DNA of 64,000 bases from Heterohyrax brucei. Lineage: Eukaryota; Chordata; Mammalia; Hyracoidea; Procaviidae. The DNA lies in NCBI GenBank assembly GCA_028571685.1, contig CM053166.1:63264111-63328110 (forward strand), written 5' to 3'. How positions within the stretch are numbered: position 1 is the first letter of the stretch; each line of letters starts with the position of its first letter. The translations under genes and the position numbers were made by a program. Shown here one piece after another: positions 54,746 to 64,000 of this stretch. The notes below the pieces were generated by a model that had not been told where the DNA came from, ran no database searches, and saw nothing but the letters and a program-made list of their open reading frames with translations.

Positions 54746-56034
54746 TAAGTACCCTTAGCCTTCCCCTTTTTTTCCACTGTCTCCTATGAGCAACTGTGAA
54801 ATTAGTTTATGAACTCTCTCCCTCTTCCCTCTTCCCCAGCAACTGAGTTTGAAGTAATATCCTTTTGATCTCAATTTATATATATAACGCAATCAGAAAT
54901 GTATTGTACTTTCTATTTATTCTCCCATTTCTCATTTTGTTTTCTAAATACTAGATTTACATTGTCAGAGCACAAAACTATTGCATACTGTACTCTTTCC
55001 CTTGCAACCATGACTTTAGTCTTATATTAATTTTTGGTTTTCTGAAATTTATTTTCTAGTAGATTACTCACAAAGAGCTGATGGAAATAGTATTCTGAGA
55101 TCCTGTAAATTTTCAAAAGTTTGCCTGTAGCTTCCGTACTTAAACTTCTGCTTGAGAGTTTACGAAAACCTCAGCTTGCATTTTCTTTCCATTAGTATCA
55201 TAAATATGTCAACTGTATTATTTTCTAGCTTGTGGTATTGTCCTCCAACAGTCTGATGTCAGTCTGATTTATTTATTTATTGTCCTTATCAATGACATGG
55301 TCTTCTGACTTGGATACACAAAAGATTGTTTCACTCATTTAAAAAGCCTATAGTTTTATAATAATATATCTTGACATCTGCTCTTCGGGTGGCTTATCTC
55401 AAATGCCTCTTTAAATTTTCTTCATTTTATTTCAGGAATATTTTCTTCCTGAGCTCTGCTGGCTCTGTTACTCTCCTCCCCTTTTATTAGGGCTTTCTCT
55501 TTCCTTTACCTCTAGAGAAATTCTAGGGAAGCTCTAGTTAGATGCATCCCTCAGCAGTTTCTCTTCATTTTGGAACTTGTCCCAGGATGCTTCAGTTAGC
55601 TAACTTCGAGAGTTCTTACGGTTCATACCATCCCAGTGAGGTCCTACCTTAACACGGTCCTTGGGTTGGAACCTGGAAATAATGCTTTAGTTCTGGCTAT
55701 TCTCAGACTGGCCCTGTGAGCTTTCCAAGCTAATGGAAAATCTGTTTCTTTGGAGAACCCTATGGGCTATTTTTTGCATTAGCTGTTTCTTGATGTCATT
55801 GCAGGTTCCTATCCTTTTCCTCTACTTCCCCTTGCACTGTGGCTGATTCTATATCAGTCTTATTTCTGCTGGAGGTTTGTTTCTCATCTGCTTATGTTTG
55901 GGGGTTTGTGGTGACTGACACTCGGTCTTGCTGTAGCTGTTTCTACTTTTACTGTCTTTGTTACTTGTGCTTTTTGTGAGGATGTTCAAAAGCTATGCTG
56001 CTGCCAGCATCACTATCTTCCCAAAATTTCTTTC
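54746..56034. other. No gene recognised
   Basis: About 1.3 kb, T/C-rich, with only short frames. A polypyrimidine bias is evident, but no element is named. Confidence 0.4.
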
Positions 56035-56175
56035 CATAAAATGAAGTTGATAAATGATGATAACAATAGCTCCCCCTTTGTGCCACAGGTTATTATCTAA
56101 GTCAAGTGAGATGAGATGATGTCTGTGATAAAATATACAGATCACAGGGCACTGTACAAACGTTAGCTTGTATTA
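56035..56175 (+). mobile_element. MIR 3' half, plus strand
   Basis: AAATGATGATAACAATAGCT, CAAGTGAGATGAGATGATG and CAGGGCACTGTACAAACGTT follow the MIR 3' region. Confidence 0.6.
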
Positions 56176-56727
56176 TTCATGGGAGAGAGGGACCACATTC
56201 CCCGCCCCCATTGTTTAGACCACATCACCTCCCCTTTTTATACTGCATCCAGTGCAGCATCACACGGTAGACATTAACAAGAACACTTTCATGACCATTG
56301 ATTGCTTAGTGTCACATAGATGCAGGGTACGATAAGATACCACACAATGGAACTGAAAAGCATGTATTTACAGATAATTATTCCTATTCTATTAAAGATA
56401 TACTGGACACAGTTGGCAAGTATTTAACATCTTACTATTTTAATTCTCATTGCAGCATTCTAGAAGCAAAACCTGACAAAAAAAAGAAAAAAATGTTTAA
56501 GTGAAATAAATAGGGTGGATAAAAGTAGTCCAAGGGAAGAGGAAAATATATATTTTCACAGGTGGAATGTTCAGAAATGTTTCTGGGTAAAAACCATAGC
56601 TATAAATCCCTACAGTTATCAGAAATAATTTACTTTAAAAAAAAATCTTAGAAGAAATGGATAAAAGGAGAAAGCTGGAAGTGAAAGTACAGTACAGGGT
56701 TCAAAATTCCATTTGTATGTAATGTTC
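56176..56727. other. No gene recognised
   Basis: AT-rich, unique-looking sequence. Confidence 0.4.
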
Positions 56728-57130
56728 CTGTTATTTGCCATCTAGTTGATTTAAACTCATGGCAACTCCATTTATTTACAGCAGAAAAAAGCATTGCCTG
56801 TTCTTGCACCATTTTCACGATATTGATGGTACATTTGAGTCCGTTATTGTAACCACTGTGTATTTTGAGTGCCTTCTAACCTAGGGGGCTTATCTTCCAC
56901 CACTACATCTGACAACATTCTCTTGTGACACACACGGTATTCCTTGGCTAATTTTCAGAAGCAGATCACCATACCTTTCTCCCTCGTCTGTTCTAGTCTA
57001 GAAGTTCCTCTGAGACCTACCCACTATGGATGATATTTCTGGCACTGGAAATATCAGAGGCATAGTCCCCAGTGTCATAGCAACATGAAAGCCACTTCAG
57101 CATAATAAACTGGCAGACATGTGGTAGGTA
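56728..57130 (-). mobile_element. RTE-derived composite SINE, minus strand
   Basis: This is the reverse of the 49,523 element. The RTE 3' end comes first (GTTGATTTAAACTCATGGC, CATTGCCTGTTCTTGCACC). From about 56,868 the RTE 5' leader follows (AGTGCCTTCTAACCTAGGG, CATCTTCCACCACTACATC, TTTTCAGAAGCAGATCACC, TGGCAGACATGTGGTAG). There is no coding sequence. Confidence 0.7.
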
Positions 57131-57764
57131 TATATGTAACAGATCTTAAGTGTAAGGCATTATCACGGAATTTCACAGAGGGCCTGGAATGGTCCCAGTT
57201 AATGTAACATACAGATCATTCCAGCTAAGAAATATAGTTCTTCTCTGTTATTAGAAACTGAAATTTTTGTAATACCTTAAGTTCCAGATGACCAATGACA
57301 GGTAAACAAAAGATGACTATAAAAAAGGAGCAGTCCTTCCCAACAATTGCCAGCCTCATCTTGGGTAGAACCACCATCCCCTGTGAACCTTACAGTCAGA
57401 CTTTCTATGATAAGGAGGCTGTGTCACAGCCCAGGGTTTCTGATCAAGGGATCTCAGCTAGCCTGAGATGGTACATCTCCTCCTCTCATTTGATGACATA
57501 AGTAACAAAAGGAAGGGATTAAAACTGAGTACACTTTTGGGTACATTTTTATTTGTAAAAGTATAATGACAAGCTTGAAGTCTTGTGTTGCTCAGAGAGG
57601 CCTTCCTTTTTCTTTTTAAAAGATTCTTGAAATACTTAAAAACATTTATGCTAGTACATTTATTAGACTTGTAAAGAAAAGTTTAGAGTTTTCTTGTTAG
57701 GTTTGTTAAAATATCTTTTTTAACATTAAAGAATCAAATACATTAAAATCATAAATGTAACAAG
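57131..57764. other. No gene recognised
   Basis: The 68-codon frame at 57,295-57,501 has no domain. A short A/T-rich approach leads into the old L1. Confidence 0.4.
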
Positions 57765-59310
57765 TCCTGGACCAGATGACTTCACTAGACAAAAATTGGC
57801 AAAATTTTGCTTAAACTCTTTGAAAAGCTATAAAAGGGAAAAATATTCTCTAATTCATTCTATGAAGCAAACATAACCCTAATATCAAAATAAGACAAAA
57901 AAATACCACAAGAAAAGAAAACGACAGGCCAATATCCCTCATGAATACGAATGTAAAAATCCTCAACAAAACACAATCTAGTAGCATATTGAAAAGATCA
58001 TACACCATGACCAAGTGGGATTTATTCCGGGAATGTAAGGATGTTTCAAAATTAGAAAATCAATCAGTGTAATATACCACATCAACAGGACAAAGGAAAG
58101 AAACTACATTATCATCTCTATGGATGCAGAAAAAGCATTCAATGTAATCCAACAACTTTTCTTGATGAAAACACTCAAGAAGATTTCAATAGAAGATAAA
58201 TTCTTCAACATGATTCAGCCAAGCCAAGTGCCATCTAGTCGGATCCGAGGTGTATGTGAAAAGCCAACTGCAATATTACAGTTAATGAAGAAACCGGAAA
58301 GAAGACAAGGATGCCTGCTCTCGCACTTCTATTCAATATTGTATTAGAAGTTCTAGCCAGAGCAATAAGATAATTTGAGACGAAGAAGTAAAATCATCCC
58401 TATTGTTAGATGGCATGATCTTATACATGGAAAATCGCAAAGAATCTATAAGAAAGCTTCTAAAGCTAATAGAGGAATTTAGTCAAGTTGTGGGGTACAA
58501 GGTCAACAAGTGAAAACTACTTGGGTTTCCATACACCAGCAATGGAAAATATGAAAGAGAAATTATGAAAATGATTCCATTTACAAAAGTAACTATGAGA
58601 CTAAAATGCCTAAGAATAAATTTAAACAGTGATGTGAAGGACTAATACAATGCAAAATGAAATATTTCACTATGAAAATTATAAAACACTACTGAAAGAA
58701 ACTAAAGAAGGCAAGTAAATGGAAAGACGTTATGTGTTCATAGATTTGAAGACTTAATATTGTTAAGATGTCAATACAATCCAAAGCAATCTGTAAGTTC
58801 AGCACAATCCTGATCCAAATCCCAACAACTGTCTCTATAGAAATGGAAAAACTAATCATCAGCTTTATATGGAATGTCAAAAGGTCCTGAATAGTTTAGG
58901 CAAGGTTGAAAAAGAACAAAGTAGGAAAACTTACTCTCCCTGATTTTAAAACATATAGTTATAGTAATCCAAACAGCCCAGTACAAGTTGTTGGACTCAC
59001 AGACAATGAAATAGAATTGAGAATACAGAAATAAACCCACGAATCTGCTATTAACTGATTTTTATAAGGGTGTTAAGTCCATTAAATGAGGAAAGAAGAG
59101 TCTCTTTAATAAATGGTGCTAGGAAAATTGGATTTCCAAGTGCAAAAGAATGAAACCAGATGCATGCCTCATACCATACACAAGAACAAATTCAAAGTGC
59201 AGTAAGGACCTCAAAATGCATTAAGGACCTAATGTGAAAAATAAACCGTAAGATTATTAGGAGAAAATGCAGGGGCAAGGCAGTGGGACCTACTTATCAG
59301 CAATGGATTT
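57765..59310 (+). pseudogene. L1 ORF2 reverse transcriptase, decayed (L1-I)
   Basis: Recognisable pieces are SPGPDDFTRQ-like (57,765 onwards), [23 protein letters not shown] (58,120-58,347) and [14 protein letters not shown]. The catalytic FADD reads LLDGM near 58,404, so the metal-binding pair is lost. A reversed SINE tail (58,217-58,250) interrupts it. It cannot work. Confidence 0.8.
58217..58250 (-). mobile_element. 34-bp AfroSINE tail, minus strand
   Basis: AGCCAAGCCAAGTGCCATCT, then AGTCGGATCCGAG, is the reverse of the tail variant at 13,442 and 29,955. It lies inside the L1-I reverse transcriptase. Confidence 0.6.
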
Positions 59311-60320
59311 TCTTTTTTTGTTTGTTTTAATTTTTTATTTAATATAACTGAGTAAAAATGTACATTCCCGTATAAATTTACATACCCACCTATATGCAGC
59401 TTCCACTGGTCTCCCTGCCCGGTGACAGCACACTATTCCTCTCTGCTCCATACATGTCTCATTCTCCCAACAGTCTCTTTTTTCCCTCCTCTCCACCCAC
59501 TCTCCTTCCTCCAGCCAGAGGTCAGCAGAATGATATCCTATAGATGTATAGAACCATAAAGTGCATCCAATATATGGTCACTGCATCGCCAAGTCCAATC
59601 CATTCCTGTCTGAGGCGTGGATCTTCGTTATGATTTATGGTCAAGGGCAGCATCAGGGCGAGGGGCCATGCTCCCAGGGGAACCCCGAAACCACTGGACC
59701 ATCAATTGAGGTCTTTTAGTGGAGATCTCAGTGTGCAACCCTTTTTATTCTTGTGTTGCCAGTGAGACTCAACTTAGTGAGCTCCATCGCGGCTATCACT
59801 GGTGGTGGCCGGGCACCATCTGGTTCTTCCAGTCCCAAGTCGATGTAGGCACCCACTGATGTGGGTCTCTTTGTCTTCTGGGTTGTCTTTCCCTCATGTC
59901 ATTTTGGTCCTTGGTGAGCATCCGTTCCTGCTGAGTTGGGACCATTTGCTGTGCCCTTGGATGGCAGCTTGGCAGCTTTTAAGACCCCAGATGCCACTCA
60001 TCAACGTGGGGTTCAGAGAGCCCTCTTAGCAAAACGCTAGTTGTGCCAATTGGCCTCGCTTTCACCTAAGAGCATGGTCCCCCACCCCTTGCCCCAGCTA
60101 CTCTATCCTTGCAATATTGGGTTAAGATGGAAGGAGTACTCATGTTATGTTTAAGTCCACTTAATACTGTTCTTGTTTCTAATGTGTGCTATCACCGATT
60201 TCACCCAACCAGACACCTAGCAACTATCTAATCTAAACCCTCCCCCACTTCCTCCCTCCCCTCCCTTGCAGCTGTCAAAGAGTCTTTTCTTCTATACACA
60301 AGTCTGTTTTTGAGATCTTA

Positions 60321-63312
60321 TCATAGAGGTCTCATACAATATTTGTCCTTTTGTCGCTGACTACTTTCACTCAACATAATGTCTTCCAGTTGAAATCAGG
60401 TCATGAGATGTTTCCTGAAGTCGTCGTTGTTCTTCATCATTGTGTAGTGCTCCATTGAGTGTATATACCATAGTTTACCTATCCATTCTTCTGTTGTTGG
60501 GCATCCGGGTTGATTCCATCTTTTTGCTGTCGTGGACTGTGCTGCGATAAACATTCTGGTGCATGTGTCTGTTGGTGTGAAAGGCCTTGATTCTGTAGGA
60601 TATATTCCAAGTAGTGGAATTACTGGGTCAAATGGTATATCAATATCCATTTTTTAAGGAAGCGCCAGATTGCTTTCCACAGAGGCTGGACCATTTTGCA
60701 ACTGCACCAACAGTGTAGGAGGGTTCCACTTTCTCCACAGCCTCTCCAGCATTTGTTGTTTTGTGTTTTTTGGATCATGGCCAGCCTTGTTGGGGTGAGA
60801 TGGTATCTCATTGTCGTCTTGATTTGAATTTCTTTGATAACTAAAGATCGTGAACATGTCCGCCTGTGTTTTTTAGCTGCCTGGATCCCTTCTTTAGTGA
60901 AATATCTGTCCATCTCCTTTGCCCATCGCTTAAATGGATGGTTTATCTGCTTCTTGTTGATATTTTGTAGCATCTTATAGATTATGGAAATCAGGCGTCG
61001 GTCTGACATAGAGTTGCCAATTGTTTTTTCCCATTCTGTGGGTGTTCTTTTAATTCTATTAATAAAGTCTTCAGATGAGCAAAAGTGTTTAATTCTTAAT
61101 AGATCCTATTTATCTATTTTCTCTTCTGATGATTGTGGTTTGACAGATTTTGGAGTTTGTCCATATTGTGTATTAAAACTTCCATTGTTGTTCCTACCTT
61201 TTCTTGGATGAGTTTTATCATTTTAGGTTTGATATTTAGGTCTTTTATCCAGTTGGAGTTGGTTTTTGTATAAGGTGTAAGATATGGATCTTGTTTCAGT
61301 TTCTTGCAGATGGATATCCAATTTTGCCAGCACCATTTGTTGAAGATACTGTTTTTACTCCAGTTTAATGTCTTAGGGCCTTTGTTGAATATCGACTGCT
61401 CATAGGCAGATGGTGTCATCTCTGGGGTCTCAGTTCTGTTCCGTTGATAGATCTGTCTGTTCTTGTACCAGTACCAGGATGTTTTGACCACTTTGGCAGT
61501 GTAATATGTTCTAAAGTCAGGTAATGAGAGGCCTCCCAGTGTGTTCTTCTTCTTTAGTAGTACCTTGCTTAACCGGGGCTTCTTCCCTTTCCAAACAAAA
61601 TTGGTGATTTGTTTCTCCATCTCATTAAAAAATACTGGAACTTGTATTGGGATTGCATTATATAAATAGATTGCTTTGGGTAAAATAGACATTTTCACAA
61701 TGTTAGGTCTTCCTATCTATGAGCAGGGTAGGTTTTTCCATTTATCTAAGTCTCTCTTCGTTTCTTGTAGTAAGGGCTTGTGGTTCTCTTTGTAAAGGTC
61801 TGTTATTTCTCTCGTTGGATTAATTCCTAGGTACTTTATCTTCTTAGAGGCTATCGTAAATGGTATGGATTTGATAATTTTTTCCTCAACAGCCTCTTTG
61901 TTGGTATAAAGGAATCCTACTGATTTACTTATGTTTATCTTGTATCCTGAGACTTTGCTGAACTCTTCTATCAGTTTGAGTAGTTTACATATAGATTTCT
62001 TGGGATTCTCTGCATATACAATCATATCATCTGCAAACAGGGAGATTTTAACTTCTTCTTTGCCAATGCAGATGGCCTTTATTTCTTGGTCTTGTCTAAT
62101 TGCTCTGACTAAAACTTCTAGCACAATGTTGAATAGAAGAGGTGAGAGTGGGCATCCTAGTCTGGTTCCTGATCTCAGGGGAAAGTCTTTCAGTCTGTCT
62201 CCGTTCCGGATGACGTGGGCAATTGGCTTTGTGTAAATGGCCCTTATTGTGTTGAGGAATTTGCTAAGAGTTTTTAGCATGAATGGGCGTTGGACTTTAT
62301 TAAATGCTTTTTCTGCATCAATGGACAAAATCAGGTGATCCCTGTTGTTTTAGTCAGCTAGGGTGCTCTAACAGAAATACCACAGAGCGGATGGCTTTAA
62401 CAAAGAAAGATTTATTCTTACACAGTCCGGTAGGTTGCAAGTCCATATTCAGGGTGTCTGCTCCAGGGGAAGGCTTTCCCCTTGTCGGCTCTGGAGGAAA
62501 GTCCGGTATTGCATCAGTCTTTGTCCAGGAAGTGTCCTGACGCAAGAACCTCTGGTCTGAAGGACGTGCTCTGCTCCCGGTGCTGCTTGCTTGATGGTAG
62601 CGCAGTTCTCAAATTGTCCTTTGTTTCTTTTTCCTTTTATTCCTTGCAAGTTAAAAGCATTAAGGGTGGGGCAAGCCGTACTCCAGGGAAACTCCCCCTA
62701 CAGCAGGAATTTACAGCCCCATCCTAATCCTTTAACATATAGGTTAGCAAAACCACACAATGGAGGACAGTCCAAAGACACTGGAAACCATATCCCAGCC
62801 ACGTGGCTGCACACATTTTTGGAGGGACACAATTCCAACCATGACACTTGTATTTTGTGTTATTTATGTGGTTAATCACATTAATTGTTTTTCTGATGTT
62901 GAACCAGCCTTGCATCCCTGGTATGAATCCCACTTGGTCGTGATGGATTATTTTCTTGATATGTTGTATTCTATTGGCAAGAATTTTGTTGAAGATTTTT
63001 CCACCTAGATTCATGAGCGATATTGGTCTGTAGTTCTCTTTCTTTGTTGGGTCTTTCCCTGGCTTAGGTATCAGGGTTATGCTGGCTTCATAGAATGAGT
63101 TTGGGAGTACTCCATCCCTTTCTATACTGTGAAATAGTTTCAGTAGTATTGGAGATAACTCTTCTCTAAATGCTTGGTAGAATTCTGCCGTGAAGCCATG
63201 TGGACCTGGACTTTTTTTGGTTGGCAGTGTTTTGATGACCTTTTCAATCTCTTCCTTTCTAATGGATTTATTAAGTTGTTCTGCTTCACGTTGTGATAAT
63301 TTGGGTAGGTGG
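60321..63312 (-). pseudogene. L1 ORF2, 5'-truncated and LTR-split (L1-C)
   Basis: Open stretches are long: 62,724-63,350 ([29 protein letters not shown]), 61,717-62,328 ([13 protein letters not shown] and FADDM at 62,023-62,037), 61,114-61,698, 60,620-61,009 and 60,396-60,650 (WNQPGCPTTEEW). The stop of the family lies at about 60,321. The endonuclease is missing through truncation, and the LTR sits between the two RT halves. Few point lesions are present. Confidence 0.9.
62346..62846 (-). mobile_element. Solo LTR (MaLR/ERVL-like), minus strand, inside L1-C
   Basis: The element is 501 bp. Read on the minus strand it runs from TGTCATGG to AAAACA, a TG...CA structure. CCTGT (62,341-62,345) and CTTGT (62,847-62,851) form a 5-bp duplication with one mismatch. 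The minus strand has AATAAAAGG (possible TATA box, near 62,635) and AGAATAAATCTTTC (poly(A) signal, near 62,410). No internal viral genes remain; it presumably arose by LTR-LTR recombination. Confidence 0.8.
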
Positions 63313-63948
63313 AGCAATGGATTTTCTAATAACAAGATCACAAACAGCAAAAGGCAAAAGATAAATGAGACCTATAAAATTAAACATTCTTGTTTATCAA
63401 AAAATATTTAATCTGAACTGGACTTGGGAACACAGTGTGACCATATCGTGTGTACTTAATGGTTCTATACAGTTATAGGAGGCTGTCCTAATGGTTTCTT
63501 TCTAGATGGAAGAGAAGGTGGAGATGAGGGGACAGCTGCTCATGAAGAAGATACTAGAAATACAGAGTGAAAAGGAAGAATATGCTGTCACTGGGTGAGG
63601 AGAGCAGACAGAGTGGCAGATAGGTGGTGATGCAAAACTGATTTGGATTGTATACTTTTACTTAATCACAATTTTAAAACAGACATTATCAAAAAAGTGA
63701 AAAGACAAGATACTAACTGGGAGAAAATCTTAGGAAACCGTGTATATCATAAGAATTGAATAACCAAAATATAGAAAATACTTTGAAATGTTAACAACAA
63801 GAGGATAAATAACTCAATCAGAAAATGGGCTAAAGCATAGACATTTCACTAAGAAGACTTTCAAATGGCAACCAAACCCTTGAAAATGTGCTCAATGCTA
63901 TTAACCATCAGAGAGATGCAAATTAAAATCACAGTACCATTTCACTCC
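63313..63948 (+). mobile_element. L1-I, segment 2, plus strand
   Basis: It resumes with AGCAATGGATTTTCTAATAA, reads to about 63,410, and continues after the L1-J insertion with GTGAAAAGACAAGATACTAA, GAGGATAAATAACTCAATC and GATGCAAATTAAAATCACAG. This is the late part of ORF2 of the older L1. It ends at a SINE. Confidence 0.8.
63411..63678 (+). mobile_element. L1 3' UTR end, plus strand (L1-J)
   Basis: GGACTTGGGAACACAGTGTG, GGCTGTCCTAATGGTTTCTT and GATTTGGATTGTATACTTTT match the L1-G/L1-F 3' UTR ends. It is a short sense insertion in L1-I. Confidence 0.8.
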
Positions 63949-64000
63949 CATAGAGCTCTGATGGCACAGTGACCAAGACATCAAGAGTCTGAATCCACCA
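63949..64000 (+). mobile_element. AfroSINE, cut by the window end
   Basis: GAGCTCTGATGGCACAGTG and GAGTCTGAATCCACCA match the SINE head. The rest lies beyond base 64,000. Confidence 0.75.

Larger units (their letters stand above)
57765..59313 (+). mobile_element. L1-I, old L1 ORF2, plus strand (segment 1)
   Basis: This is plus-strand ORF2 of an older L1, from the start of RT (AGTCCTGGACCAGATGACTT) to a point well downstream (GAAACCAGATGCATGCCTC). L1-C splits it, with the 15-bp AGCAATGGATTTTCT at both edges, and it resumes at 63,313. Confidence 0.85.
59314..63312 (-). mobile_element. L1-C, 5'-truncated L1, minus strand, perfect target duplication
   Basis: AGCAATGGATTTTCT is present at 59,299-59,313 and 63,313-63,327 without mismatch. 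On the plus strand a T-rich tail (59,314-59,340) leads into the 3' UTR and the C-terminal to RT part of ORF2. A solo LTR (62,346-62,846) splits the RT region. Its low divergence from L1-A/B and its exact duplication mark it as the youngest L1 here. Confidence 0.92.

Noticed and set aside
62346-62846. A provirus with viral genes
   Set aside because: Only one LTR-length unit is present, with a 5-bp near-duplication. No gag, pol or env sequence adjoins it.
62724-63350. A single 208-codon protein
   Set aside because: It is L1-C reverse transcriptase sequence reading by chance into the antisense of an inserted LTR.

Overview
This window is mammalian, and almost certainly from an afrotherian of the elephant type (Paenungulata). 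Three repeat signals support this. About 25 tRNA-derived SINEs have the head GAGCCCTGGTGGC, the middle CTCCTTGGAAACTCTATGGGG and the tail GAATCGACTCGACGGCAGTGGG, which is the AfroSINE pattern. RTE/BovB-type LINEs occur next to abundant L1. L1 copies carry a long, C-rich (on the + strand) 3' UTR. The species call is inference. I see no host protein-coding gene, no intact RNA gene, and no bacterial or viral operon. Every long open frame that I can interpret is a piece of a retrotransposon or transposon.

Layout. 1-17,082 is a nested L1 block. An old minus-strand L1 (L1-D) is split by a plus-strand L1 3' fragment (L1-E, 332-2006) and by a full-length minus-strand L1 (L1-A, 2223-9350). L1-D carries a second, tandem 5' unit (15,619-17,082). 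17,083-20,107 is a minus-strand RTE/BovB LINE interrupted by a mariner derivative. 20,108-30,800 is mostly old, weakly recognisable sequence with an LTR scrap, a hAT-like palindromic element, MIR/L2 relics and a dense SINE cluster. 30,801-35,205 holds two more mariner derivatives and several RTE pieces, including an inverted pair. 36,097-43,212 is a second full-length minus-strand L1 (L1-B). 43,700-54,745 has L1 3' ends, MaLR-type solo LTRs, a MER20-like hAT element and a second SINE cluster. 56,728-57,130 is an RTE-derived composite SINE. 57,765-64,000 is an old plus-strand L1 (L1-I), split by a younger minus-strand L1 (L1-C, perfect 15-bp target duplication), which is itself split by a solo LTR.

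How the parts relate. The autonomous families here are L1 and RTE (reverse transcriptase plus endonuclease). SINEs and the composite RTE derivatives depend on such machinery in trans, and the mariner-like copies need a transposase supplied elsewhere. All copies here appear disabled by stops, frameshifts or truncation. The nesting gives a relative order of insertion. L1-D and L1-I predate L1-A, L1-E and L1-C. RTE copies predate the mariner derivatives. The solo LTR at 62,346 is younger than L1-C.

Limits. Family names are assigned by recognition, not database search. Boundaries without target duplications are accurate to roughly 10-50 bp. I found no convincing new molecular system. The most unusual items are a mariner derivative family with long inverted ends built from the element's own 3' end, a short SINE tail plus flank copied into a nearby MIR, and an L1 with two tandem 5' ends.
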